Of a stretch of 28,896 nt of DNA, positions 11,085 to 20,692 are shown one piece after another. Location: assembly GCF_008831285.2 (NCBI RefSeq), contig NW_022204937.1, positions 1 through 28,896 of the forward strand, in the 5' to 3' direction. A model generated the notes under the pieces. That model searched no databases. It was not told the origin of the DNA and worked only from the letters and a program-made list of their open reading frames with translations. Both the position numbers and the translations under genes were made by a program. Position 1 is the stretch's first letter; the number at the start of each line of letters is the position of its first letter. The stretch comes from Nymphaea colorata. Lineage: Eukaryota > Streptophyta > Magnoliopsida > Nymphaeales > Nymphaeaceae.

Positions 11085-11090
11085 CGAGAG
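10813..11090. repeat. Long AT microsatellite ending in (GA)n, flanked by an inverted repeat
   Basis: The tract is a mixture of (AT)n and 'tatatg' hexamer variants, followed by pure (AT)n and (GA)n. It is bordered by an inverted pair: ccagacctaatgg at 10787-10799 and ccattaggtcagg at 11113-11125, 12 of 13 positions complementary. The sequence after the (GA)n resembles that after the first tract at 10441 ('gg.aga.c.ca.accatt'), so the two microsatellites may mark two copies of one small element. Translated frames here are Tyr/Ile repeats and not genes. Confidence 0.9.
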
Positions 11091-12107
11091 TTGACTAATG
11101 GCAGATCCCAGACCATTAGGTCAGGGATTAAAACCAGATTCCTTAAGTTCTTACAAAAAAATATTTTAAATAAAAAATTAAATATACAAATATTTTTACA
11201 AAAAATATTTTGACATAAAACATGTCTCATTTAAGCTGCTTTTATGAAAAATGCAGGCTTTTCTGCTAATGAAATGTTAATGCTATAAGTGCCATTGATT
11301 TTTGCATATTATAAAAATACTGTCAAACTCCAACATATGCTCAACTTAATGTAGGTTTTTTATCGACCCATTCAGATTATGGAATGTTCATATACGGAAC
11401 CCATCAAGCTGTGACGAAACCAAGCAATTTGTGACGTGGAATTGTCAGCATGAGATTGCTAGCTAAGGTCGGGAAAATGGAAACTAGTGCCCAACTCGTA
11501 ACCTAAAAGAAGCGAATGTTAATGGGAAAAAAATTCCACATAGGTTATTCGGATCCACCCTCATGAGATATCCTAAAAAATAATCACCCAAATCTGGCCC
11601 ACTTGTTGATCTAGTTTGATCAAATGAAGTGCTCCGGTTCTTTAGATAGATCCAATGAATATGAAATTAATTCATAATCGATGCCCTCGCATTTTTGCGG
11701 GATCATGTTCAGGTAATACGATTTTGATCCACTGTCAGAAATACTTTAACTCTGTTGCTAGAAAAACCAAATTTTAAAGATCATATGCTTCTAACTCTTG
11801 ATTGGCTTCATGGCTTCTGATTAAAAGGCATTCATTATAGTCAATTCCTAATTAATTGAAGTAATGTTTCTGAAAGTTTCTTGCATTTTATTTCTTAATT
11901 CCTTAAGTGACAGAGAAAGATTCATGCATGATATCAAGGAGTGAGGCTGGTCCATTCTTACTTGTCCTGCTGTGGATAGCTCACCTCCCTGACAATGTCA
12001 AACTTCCAGGCAAGGGCCCCTCGACACGCAACTGCCCACAGCTTTTGTGGTACACTTGACTTCGTTCACCAAGTTAGTGTGCAAATCAGTTTGTGGTTTA
12101 ACTCTAC

Positions 12108-12325
12108 TTCTATATAAGTGTGCACATACAACCGCTGTGCTTGCACAGGCAGCAGCTAGCAAGAAGGATTTCACGTAAACATTCGAACAAGGGTCCTAAA
12201 TTCTTTACCGCAACCATGCATAACGGGATCGATGGGCAGAAGGTGAAGTTAACAGGTACCATAATCTGTCCGCTCGCTTTGTTTCATATCTGTATCTCCA
12301 ATTGCTATTTTCACACGTCGTTATC
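12108..12325 (+). pseudogene. Truncated gene copy: promoter, first exon and start of intron 1
   Basis: A TATA box (ctatataagt, 12110-12119) is followed by a leader, then ATG at 12216 and a 40 bp exon ending at 12255 (13 codons plus one base). A GT splice site (aacag|gtacc) follows. The predicted start is MHNGIDGQKVKLT. Copy 2 has the same exon with Tyr for His at residue 2. Downstream of 12325 the sequence departs from copy 2 and has none of the later exons. If this promoter is active it would drive a chimeric or non-coding transcript. The exon call rests on conservation between copies and splice consensus only. Confidence 0.4.
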
Positions 12326-13100
12326 TTTCTCATGAACAACAAAAAAGAACAGAAGCCAAACTCCTCCATCGTTACACAATGTAAAAAAAGCAAAACAAGA
12401 AAATGAGAACAACAAATGTACGATCAGTGACAACAAAATAAAAGAATCATTACAAAACACCACAAGATTCAACAAACAGAAGCCAAACTCCTCCATCCAC
12501 CCTACATGAACTCAATTGGAAGCCACAAAAAAGACAAAAGCAGTAAACCAAGAAAAAAACAAGGGAGAAGATAAACCATAACCGGGAGTCCGGGACAAAG
12601 GTACGCGGCACCGACCATGCAAGCGAGATCCCGGTGCTTCTTCTGTTCTGCAGCACAAAAATCAGACCAAGAAGCATGAGGCAAAAGCGCTGAAAAAGGG
12701 AAAAAAATGAAAACCCAACAAAACAGGAAATGATTCAAGAAGAAGAAGAAGAAGAAACACCTGCCGCCCGCCACCTTGCCGGCTACTCCGCTGCTGGCTG
12801 CTGCACTTGGCACTTGCCCTTCAGTGCTTCGCATCTTCACCCCTCCAGCCTTCCCCTTCCAAATGATACACGGATGACCGAAGGCAAAGGGTGGTACCGT
12901 GGACCTTAGTCATCTCTCGTGACATCGTCTCGTTTTGCCATCATGGTCGACAGAGGAGGGAAGACAAGAAATCGAGAAGAGAGAGACCAGCCAGAAGAAA
13001 AGATGAAGAGATTCAAGACGGTAAGATTGGCTTTCGTTTTAACCCAAAACCGGTGAACCGGTTTCATGAACCGGTCTGTACGATTCAGTTTATTTCAAAT
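12326..13100. other. Spacer between duplicates, possible minus-strand exon
   Basis: On the minus strand an ATG at about 12834 opens a Ser/Ala/Gly-rich stretch of some 24 codons, ending near 12762 at a GT donor (ggcag|gtgtttc). An acceptor (tgctgcag) occurs near 12650. The following sequence looks like a T-rich 3' region. I do not recognise the product and the model is weak. A phrase 'cagaagccaaactcctccat' occurs twice (12350-12369 and 12478-12497), a small local duplication. Around 13045-13080 'gaaccggt' recurs three times. Confidence 0.25.
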
Positions 13101-13272
13101 AACGAGTCTAGTCAAGTTTAAACAAGTCGAGTTCTTGCAACTCGAACTCGACTCGTTTGGCAATTCGAGTTTAATGGGTGAGCTCGAACTCGAATCATTT
13201 ATAAATGAGTCGAGTTTTTTCGAGCGAGTTCGAGTCAAGCCCGAGTTGGCTCGACTCGTTCTGCAGCCCTAG
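13101..13272. repeat. Clustered 'ctcgaactcg' repeat with a hAT-like end
   Basis: The stretch is made of overlapping forward and inverted versions of 'gagctcgaactcga' and 'actcgactcg', a pattern common in plant non-autonomous DNA elements. The right edge, cagccctag (13264-13272), reads ctagggctg on the other strand, similar to hAT-type termini. No matching left terminus is present, so it is probably a truncated element. Superfamily assignment is inference. Confidence 0.4.
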
Positions 13273-13447
13273 GAATGCTGCGAAACAGAACACGATGTTC
13301 CGTTTATCGCCTAGTCAACACAAACATTGGACGCTGGACAATCAAAACGAACCCGATACGAAAATGCTGGCCATAGACACCATGGAACGCTTGCCAGCAG
13401 CACACTCGATTTTCTTTTCTCGAGATGCTCGATCTCAAAACCCCTAG

Positions 13448-13645
13448 GCATTGTTTAAATGGATGGAAAGAAAGGAAAATAAATAGATGGAAGGAAAATG
13501 AAAGAGCAGAAAATGGTTAGGAAAATTACAAGCAAGAAAAGGGAAAAAGGAATGAATTCCTTTTCCTTCCAATCTTCATTTTCAGAGAGGTTAGAATTAT
13601 ATTAAAAAATTCTTTTCTTTTCTTTTCTTTCCAAACACACTTATT
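13448..13645. mobile_element. MITE-like foldback rich in gaaag/ctttc
   Basis: The left end, 'ggcattgtttaaatggatgg' followed by gaaagaaagg, is loosely complementary to the right end 'cttttctttccaaacacac'. The interior is similarly purine-rich on the left and pyrimidine-rich on the right. Ends reading 'gtgtgtttgg' are common among plant MITEs. No clear target duplication was seen, and the low complexity could create the symmetry by chance. Confidence 0.3.
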
Positions 13646-15091
13646 AGCTCTGCTTTTTTTTCCTCGTTATTAATTAGTCATGCAAACACTAGAAGCACCT
13701 TTTCTCCATTCCTTTCTTTCACTCTCGCTCTATGCTGACTACTCAACGCTCGAGTCTTTTCCTTTCCTTTCATTGCTCACTGCCTCTCCACTCTTCTTCT
13801 TCTTCTACCATCCTTGTTCACATCTCTTTCTATTGCAGTAACACCATTTGGAGGCTGCGTTCCAAACCCACTTTAAAGGTTTATGTGTCTTCCGAAGGTA
13901 TGTTTCTCCATCTCTACAACCTGCTACCCATTCTTCTCTTCCTTACAGCTTCTCTGTCCGCAAACCACAGCCATGCCTTCTTCCAGGTAAGAGCCACTGC
14001 AAGCATATAGCCTTCTCATCCACCTCACAACAAGCGGAACTCGTTATGCCCTCACCCTCAAAAACCACCAACTCATCTGATATTCTTAAGCTCCTCCAAA
14101 CTTCACATCAAAGGACCTTATCAGCATCGTTCTCTGGCACAACAATGGTGACACCGCCATCAGTGTTTCAACTTGGCCTAGGCGCAGCAGCTGAATTTTG
14201 TGCGTGAGTGGCTGAGTCATCACCTGTTGAGGTGATCCTACACCAACTTGGAAGTGAACCTTCGAGAAAATCATCAAATTTTCTCCTGCTTCTCTCTCAC
14301 TCATTTGTGGTATTCCTCTCTGGAGCTGCAGCAGGATTGAGTGAAAAGTACACATTTTTTCATCTCATTTTCAGGTACCCACATGGCTAGCCCTCGAATT
14401 GTTTGATGAAACGTCTGTGTATATAGTGTGCATTTACTTGAACGATTTGTTGTTGGGTCTTGACTCTATGCGCTGTTGATTGAAAACGGATAATGAAGGT
14501 GACCTCATGAAGCACTTAGCTTAGAAATTGATGGAAACCAATGGCACATGAGCTATTCCTAATATACATTGGGCTGTACATGCCTGTATAGTATATATTG
14601 GATCAGATTTAGTACGTAATTTCATAACTGAATTTGAATCAGAAACAGATAATTGACCAAAGTTTGATTAAAACTCTAAATCAATCACATAGAAATATTC
14701 TTTTGCTACTTAATCTAAATTCAGATGACCATGGCAATCGCATAGAAATATTCTCTTGCTACATAGAAAACCAAAATCGAGTTCACTGGTAAATTCCGTT
14801 AGTTCAAACTCAACCAGACGGACTTGGGAACATGGTACATCAGAATGTAATGTAAATCTCCCAAAATATACCAGGTAGCCCACAAAATACACTTTATTTT
14901 TTAGTCTCCCAAAGAGTGACTCTCTTTCCTTTTTTTTTACTGATGGGAAAGATGCAAGGAGGCCGGTTGTCTTCTTGCTTGTTTTGATGCTTCTTTTGCG
15001 TGTTGTGGCATTCACCTCTAGGTGATACAGCTTTGGCTGTTGGGTGAGCCACGTGAACGCTCTCCTCAAACACAAGACTTCATTGGCACGT
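13646..15091. other. Spacer between duplicates, no defensible gene
   Basis: Several short frames with splice-like borders occur near 13840-14000 (acceptor tattgcag at 13831-13838, donor gaag|gtatgt near 13898, acceptor ccttacag near 13949, donor ccag|gtaaga near 13987). They chain into a short Ser-rich peptide that I do not recognise. A 121-codon frame on the minus strand (15075-14710) also lacks any known domain. A phrase of about 20 bp, 'atagaaatattcttttgcta', recurs near 14690 and 14739. This may be a decayed gene or random open sequence. Confidence 0.3.
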
Positions 15092-15211
15092 GAATAAATC
15101 TATTTCCTTAATCGACATCCTTTTTTTAAAAGGGTATTCCCGTTTCATGAAAATACAGCTTAGTTTCCTTTTTTTTCAACTTAGTCATTACCATCCTTTA
15201 AAATCAAAGGC

Positions 15212-15212
15212 T

Positions 15213-15267
<55 letters not shown>

Positions 15268-15280
15268 CTGGAGAGAGAGA
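15212..15280. repeat. (TA)n(GA)n compound microsatellite
   Basis: Counterpart of 10342-10440, shorter, with one 'tatg' interruption in the TA part and 'ctgg' instead of 'ctag' in the GA part. Confidence 0.95.
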
Positions 15281-15657
15281 ATGAAATTGGTAGATCCCAA
15301 ACCGTTACGTCATGGATAAAAATAAAACCATTTAATTCGTTGCTAAAAATGTTTTAAACAAAATAAAAACGTCCTAACATGTTAAAAAATACTAATTTGA
15401 TAATAAACATGGTTTTGTTAAACTTGTTTTTAAGGAACATAGAGATTTCTCCATCATCCGAATTTTGATATAAAATAAACCGTTCAATATATGAGCAGAT
15501 CAACTACATTTTAGAAAATGATTCACTCAATATACGTTTGATATCAGCCTATTCTTAAGGTCATATATGTGAAGTTAGATAGCAAAAAAATACACTATAA
15601 TCATTGCACTTAATAGCCGTCCGATCTTGGCCCTGACCTAATGCCTTGAGACCTAAA

Positions 15658-15859
15658 ATATATATGTATATATGTATATATACATATACATATACATATA
15701 TGTATATATATATATAGATATATATATATATGTGTATGTTTATATATGTATATATATAATATATATATGTATATGTATATGTATATATGTACATGTATAT
15801 ATATATATATATGTATATGTATATATGTACATGTATATATATATATATATATAATATAC

Positions 15860-15897
<38 letters not shown>
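15658..15897. repeat. Long AT microsatellite ending in (GA)n, flanked by an inverted repeat
   Basis: Counterpart of 10813-11090 with different internal variants (tatata, tgtata, catata). It is bordered by ccctgacctaatgc (15631-15644) and the nearly complementary ccattagctcaggg (15921-15934), as in copy 1. Tyr/Ile frames across it are artefacts of the dinucleotide repeat. Confidence 0.9.
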
Positions 15898-16910
15898 TTG
15901 AGTAATTGGCAGATCCCTGACCATTAGCTCAGGGATTAAAACCAGACTCCTTAAGTTCTTATAAAAAAATATTTTAAAAAAAAATATAAATATACAAATA
16001 TTTTTACAAAAAATATTTTGACATAAAACGTGTTTGATTTAAGTTGCTTTTTTGAAAAATGCAGACTTTTCTGCTAATAAAATGTTAATGCTATAAGTGC
16101 CATTGATGTTTTCATATTATAAAAACACTACTAAACTCCAACATATGATCAACTTAATGTAGGTTTTTATCGACCCATTCAGATTTTGGAATGTTCATAT
16201 ACGGAACCCATCAAGCTGTGGCGAAACCAAGTGATTTGTGACGTGTAATTGTCAGTGTGAGATTGCTAGCTAATGTCAAGAAAATGGAAACTAGTGTCAA
16301 ACTCATAACCTAAAAGAAGCGAATGTTAATGGGAAAAAAATGCCTCATAGGTTATTTGTATCCACCCTCATGAGATATCTTAAAAAATAATCACCCAAAT
16401 CTGGCCCGCTTGTTGATCTAGTTTGATGGAATGAAGAGCTCCGGTTCATTAGATAGATCCAATGAATATGAAATTAATTCACAATCGATGCCCTCGCATT
16501 TTGCCAGATCATGTTCAGGAAATACGATTTTGATTCACTGTCAGAAGTACTTTAACTCTGTTGCTAGAAAAACCAAATTTAAAGATCATATGCTTCTAAC
16601 TATTGATTGGCTTCATGGCTTCTAGGTAAAAGGCATTGATTATAGTCAATTCTTAATTAATTGAAGTAATGTTTCTGAAAGTTTCTCGCATTTTATTTCT
16701 TAATTCCTTAAGTGACAGAGAAAGATTCATGCATGATCTCAGGGAGTGAGGCTGGGCCATGCTTACTTGTCCTGCTGTGGATAGCTCACCTCCCTGACAA
16801 TGTCAAACTTCCCGGCAAGGGCCCCTCGACACGCAAGTGCCCGCAGTTTTTGTGGTACACTTGACTTCATTCACCAAGTTAGTGTGCAAAGCAGTTTGTG
16901 GTTTAACTCT

Positions 16911-16921
16911 ACGTCTTTATA
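16911..16921 (+). promoter_or_regulatory. Putative core promoter (degenerate TATA) of the spliced gene
   Basis: By alignment with copy 1 (ctatataag at 12110) the corresponding sequence here is gtctttataag. It lies about 100 bp upstream of the ATG at 17021. The TATA is weaker in this copy, because substitutions replace 'tctata' with 'tcttta'. That could change promoter strength between the duplicates. Confidence 0.35.
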
Positions 16922-17020
16922 AGTGTGCACATACAACCGCTGTGGTTGCACAGGCAGCAGCTGGCAAGAAGGATTTTATGTAAACATTCGAACAAGGGTC
17001 CTAAATTCTTCACCGCAACC

Positions 17021-18715
17021 ATGTATAACGGGATCGATGGGCAGAAGGTGAAGTTAACAGGTACCATAATCTGTTTACTCGCTCTGTTTCATATCTGTAT
17101 CTCCAATTGCTATTATCACACGTCGTTATCCTCATCAACTTTGCCATCATGATTTCTTTCTTGTTCTCCTCCTCCTTCTTGTTCTTTAAGGTTTTTGACC
17201 AGTGATAGGTTCAACTACTTCTTTGGTTGGACCTGTTTTGCAGTCACTGCTCGCTTTAATAAAGACCATCATATCTGCGGGAAAGATCCTTGTGTATGCA
17301 TTGAGTATGCTAATGACGCCCCTCGCTGCACCAAGGAACCTGTAGATAAGAGACTCGAACTTTTATTTGGATCTCAAGAACAAACATGCATTGTTTTACT
17401 TCCTTCAAAATGCCAATTTTCTTCAACGAAAATCATAAGCGTGTATGGGTATTTCGATTCAGAAAGCAAGAGAGTTCCACGAAAATGTCAAATTTATTAA
17501 ATGAAAATCATAAGAGGAAGAGGGGAAGACAAGAACAGGTCAAATTAGCCTCTACAATGGCACCCTTAATTCCAGATCGCCATTCTTCAATACCATCAGG
17601 ACAATATTCCTCAAGATGACGTGGTCAATACATGAAACCCAGCCTGACCTGTTGTGCTACCCATCATGTAGAGAGAGAGAGAGAGAGACAGAGAGAGAGA
17701 GTGAGAGAGAGATAGAGAGAGAGAGTGAGATCTTTTTACTTATATTTAGTAATATTTCTGCATGCTACAATCAGCTTTTGTTACCAATTTCCCAAATGCA
17801 CCCAATCTGAGCAAGAACAGCTATACTACTTGTAGGTAAATCTTCAATAGCACACTAGCCAGGAAAGTGGAAAGGCCCTAGGGAAATGTAAGTGACGATA
17901 CTCGAATAGTTGTTGGAGATCCATATATTTACTCTACACAGTTATCTTATATAGTTATGCACCTAAGTCTGGATGCAAGAGTGAAATCCTGAGATATTCA
18001 CACCATTTTACGAGGTGCAGGATTGACCCCCCATCTTGCTGGAGTGCAAAATCCAGCCAGTTCCGACTCAGTTGGGTTTGACTCAGAAAGCTCAACAGAG
18101 ACCCTCTCTATCTTCGTCTGTTTCATCCTTTTCTGCTATCATTATTCCACTTTTATTCTAACAAGTATGATGATGATCTTGGAAGGATTCAATTTATAGA
18201 TATTTTCCTTTCTCATCCATCAAATTAACTATAAATAAAGCATAGTTAATAGAAGGTAGAATGTTTTGGATTCAATTGTGAAACTTATTGTTTAGGTTGT
18301 GAACAGCTCATGCTAGCACTCATTTTACGGCATAGTTAATAGGTTGACCAGGCAGCCAAAAGAACAAGTTTACCGCTATTCAATTATCGCGTATATGTGG
18401 AGTTTGATAACTGTTGTATATGCGTAAGCAGAATGGTCCTAACTGTTTTGAGCTTGTGGATTCAGACGTTAACAATCCAACCATTATAGAGCCATTGGGT
18501 GACATTATCCATGTCACAGGGGTTCGAGAAATCAAGGTGTCAGTCCGCAATAGGCGGCTAATGCAGCAGCTATTCGCTGAATTTGCTCCTGTAGTGTAAG
18601 CATCATTGATCTGAATTCTTCCACTGCTCCCTTCCCGCTTCAGAACTTCATCTTGCAAATTGTAATTTTTGCTTTTCCTGCATCAACCAGGTGCTCGCTC
18701 GACAATGATGAATAA
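17021..18715 (+). CDS. Putative small spliced gene of unknown function (exons inferred)
   Basis: Inferred exons are: 17021-17060 (ATG to aacag|gtacc); exon 2 from 17244 after a good acceptor (acctgttttgcag), ending perhaps at 17341 or 17448; a later exon 18432-18595 (acceptor cgtaagcag, donor gtagt|gtaagc); and a last exon 18691-18715 (acceptor catcaaccag) ending in TAA. Phases fit for exon 1 to 2 and for the last two exons. The join between 17341 and 18432 is uncertain and may hide another exon. Exon 2 encodes a Cys-rich stretch (ICGKDPCVC, then APRC). The 18432 exon encodes an acidic then basic segment (IIEPLGDIIHVTGV, VRNRRLMQQLF) and the model ends in SLDNDE. The product would be about 100-150 residues, with no signal peptide or membrane segment. 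I do not recognise the family. The internal region contains low-complexity (GA)n. Confidence 0.35.
17671..17729. repeat. (GA)n microsatellite
   Basis: An imperfect run of GA dinucleotides with 'gaca', 'gtga' and 'gata' interruptions. It lies in the predicted large intron. Confidence 0.9.
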
Positions 18716-18753
18716 GAACTTCGACTGGTTTACTTAGACGAGAGGTTTCAATT

Positions 18754-18759
18754 AATAAA
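18754..18759 (+). terminator. Candidate polyadenylation signal AATAAA
   Basis: AATAAA occurs 39 bp after the inferred stop codon at 18713-18715, a plausible plant near-upstream element for the spliced gene. AATAAA is frequent in AT-rich DNA, so the support is positional only. Confidence 0.35.
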
Positions 18760-19716
18760 GCATATATGAGAATATTTCATCCATTATAAATCTACTGCAA
18801 ATATAAATAGCCGAAATATCAATATGTACAGATTTCTGAACATATCTAGACAGGGTCTTGGAGTGAAGAACGAAAGCAAGGAGATAATTGCTACTGAACC
18901 TGGTTATACGGACTGGTCTTTACACATTTGCGTTGTATATAAGTTCATGTGCACGACAGGCACTCACAAAACTAGGCCAGGGCTACAATTGTCGTGCCCT
19001 AAAAGCTGTACACCATGCACAGCCATGCATGTAACTCCCTCTCATCTATTGGGGTCATGTACAAATAAATACTAAATATTTCTGCATCCATTTACGAGGT
19101 CAAGAGTTGGAGCTTGCTGAGTCTGTTGTGATTTTCACCTAATTAAATCATGCATTGCTAAATACTAAATGTTATTTCTTAAGTTACTAAGTTTGTACAA
19201 ATACTCATATTCCATGTCATTCAATTTTAGTTGGAAGAAATCAAACATGTTGTGAAACTCCTATTCTCAAACTTCTGCAAAAATGAGGAAAATACTCCTT
19301 TTGATTCATAATCTTGTTCACTGGGTGATCTTATAGCCAGTGAAAGCAATTGGCGGCCAAATATGATCTCACTTTCAAGCCAGAAGGTTACAGATTCTCC
19401 AATAGCTAATTTGCACTGGAAACCCAATTTTTAAACATGCAAAATTTGAAAATTCGAATGCTGACATGTGATCCACATTATCGGGTTCCCAAGAACACTT
19501 TGTAAAGCAAAAGCAAATTAATAGAACACATGCACTCCTATGCACAATGGGGAATATGCGATGAAAGTTAATGTAAAAAATTAAAAACGTGTGCAGCTGT
19601 TTTTATGAAGAAGGTCAAGGGTTCAACTTTTGGGTTCCCCAATAATTCCATCGTATGACAAGTGCCCCTTGACCTTGCCTATTTTAATCTTCAGTTTTTT
19701 GTTTTTAAAGCATATG
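18760..19716. other. Non-genic, nothing recognisable
   Basis: An 83-codon frame at 18824-19075 with several Cys (CTTGTHKT, CPKSCTPC) is present but short, and has no splice or promoter context I can defend. The remainder is AT-rich without repeats. Confidence 0.4.
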
Positions 19717-19788
19717 TCAATTCCAATCATAGTGGAATCACCAAGAGTCATGTCAATTATGGCTATAGTGGAATCACCAAGAGCCATG
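19717..19788 (+). repeat. Two-copy 36 bp tandem repeat, in frame
   Basis: Two units, 19717-19752 and 19753-19788, share 'atagtggaatcaccaagag' followed by 'catg'. The unit is divisible by three and lies in an open frame (19662-19859), giving a 12-residue repeat ending SGITKSHV. A TATA-like (ta)n run follows at 19818-19830. No known protein is recognised. Confidence 0.6.
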
Positions 19789-20181
19789 TCATTTATTTTT
19801 TAGTTTTTTTTGCCATGTATATATATATATGGCCCTTTGGGTCAGCCGAAAGTGTGTGAGAAAGGCTTTCAAGTGTTTTCAAAGAGTCCTATTGTCATGT
19901 GCTTAATCTTTGCTGCCTTGTGTCATGCCTTGTGACCACTTGTAGAAACAAGTGCTGGATTAGTGTATGTGTTGTTCTTGTGTTGTATGTTGTGTCATTC
20001 ACAGGAACACAAGAAGAGGACGTGCAGGCAGGTCATTCCTGTAGCAAACAGTTGGACTACCAACAAGATTTTGATCTGGTTATTGCTCACACGTTTCACA
20101 GCAATTATTGACTTGAAATAAGAATCGGTTATTGCTCTCTCTAACAGAGACTGAACAAGGAGAACTGCAGGAACAATTACG

Positions 20182-20692
20182 ATGGAAATGAAATACGATG
20201 GACCTAAAGTATGCAAAACTTCATTTCTTTTTTTCCTTAACAGCATTTCTGCTCCCAAAAGTGTTCAAATGTCATATTACCCATTGCGGGAAAGTGGTCG
20301 ACAACCAACTCCTACTCCACCCTCACCTCCACCTCCACCTCCTACCGAAGATGCAGATCAGCCTACCAAGAAGACTTTTAAGAAACATGAACCAAGTAAT
20401 ACGGATGCAGGTGCAAGTGCAGGTTGGGCTGGGGCAAGTGTTCATCAGTCTTCTAAGCAACCTCCTAAGAAACAAAGTCACATGTATGGAGGTGCAAGTG
20501 TGTTCGCACCCCACTCCCTTTTCAAGAAGGTCGAAATGCGAGTCAGCAAAATTCTTTTAAAATTGGGGTTTTGAGAAAATTTTCAAGAGAAAGGGATCCG
20601 CTCGTCGGTACGAGGTCCAACCGTTCCTGCCGCCTTTAACAGGGGTAATTAGACCAATGACTAAAGATCATTTGGATCATATACGAGTTATT
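20182..20692 (+). CDS. Proline-rich open frame with possible exon end (unknown)
   Basis: A frame at 20182-20574 contains PTPTPPSPPPPPP, a Lys/Gln-rich part and three 'GAS' motifs. It stops at 20574. From about 20560 a second frame encodes a basic-then-hydrophobic segment (RRYEVQPFLPPLTGVIRP) followed by KDHLDHIRVIDV and a strong donor (gat|gtaagt, 20693). A short intron of about 53 bp (gtcgaa at 20530 to ttcaag at 20582) would join the two in frame; the alternative is a frameshift in a decaying gene. It could be a host exon interrupted by the retrotransposon, or a coding part of another element. I do not recognise the family. Confidence 0.3.

Larger units (their letters stand above)
10223..12325 (+). 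repeat. 2.1 kb segmental duplication, copy 1 (truncated at the gene)
   Basis: This block matches 15092-17130 base for base over most of its length, with scattered substitutions and differences in microsatellite length. It begins at 'gaataaatctatttccttaa' and ends at 'cacacgtcgttatc'; the flanks on both sides are unrelated. The ends lack TG/CA and there is no target duplication I can see, so it is not an LTR pair. The segment carries two compound microsatellites, then about 1 kb of promoter-like sequence, a TATA box, a first exon and the start of an intron. Copy 1 stops there, while copy 2 continues into more exon-like sequence. Confidence 0.85.
15092..17130 (+). repeat. 2.1 kb segmental duplication, copy 2 (continuous with the gene body)
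   Basis: Direct copy of 10223-12325. Differences are mostly single substitutions, single-base indels and shorter microsatellites. Unlike copy 1, this copy leads directly into sequence that looks like the rest of intron 1 and exon 2. Copy 2 is therefore the better candidate for the original arrangement at its 3' end. Confidence 0.85.

Noticed and set aside
10761-11230. Open frames of Tyr/Ile repeats across the AT microsatellites (also at 15561-15924)
   Set aside because: They are translations of (TA)n on both strands and in several frames, with no coding signature.
12502-12840. 112-codon minus-strand frame as one continuous protein
   Set aside because: It reads through a poly-Phe stretch made by a (gaa)n run and probable intron sequence; at most its first 24 codons might be exon.
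14710-15075. 121-codon minus-strand frame as a gene
   Set aside because: No recognisable domain, no promoter or splice context, and it ends at the boundary of the duplicated block.
10223-17130. The two 2.1 kb direct repeats as the LTRs of one element
   Set aside because: They do not start with TG or end with CA, no PBS, polypurine tract or retroelement protein lies in the 2.77 kb between them, and copy 2 is continuous with exon-like sequence.
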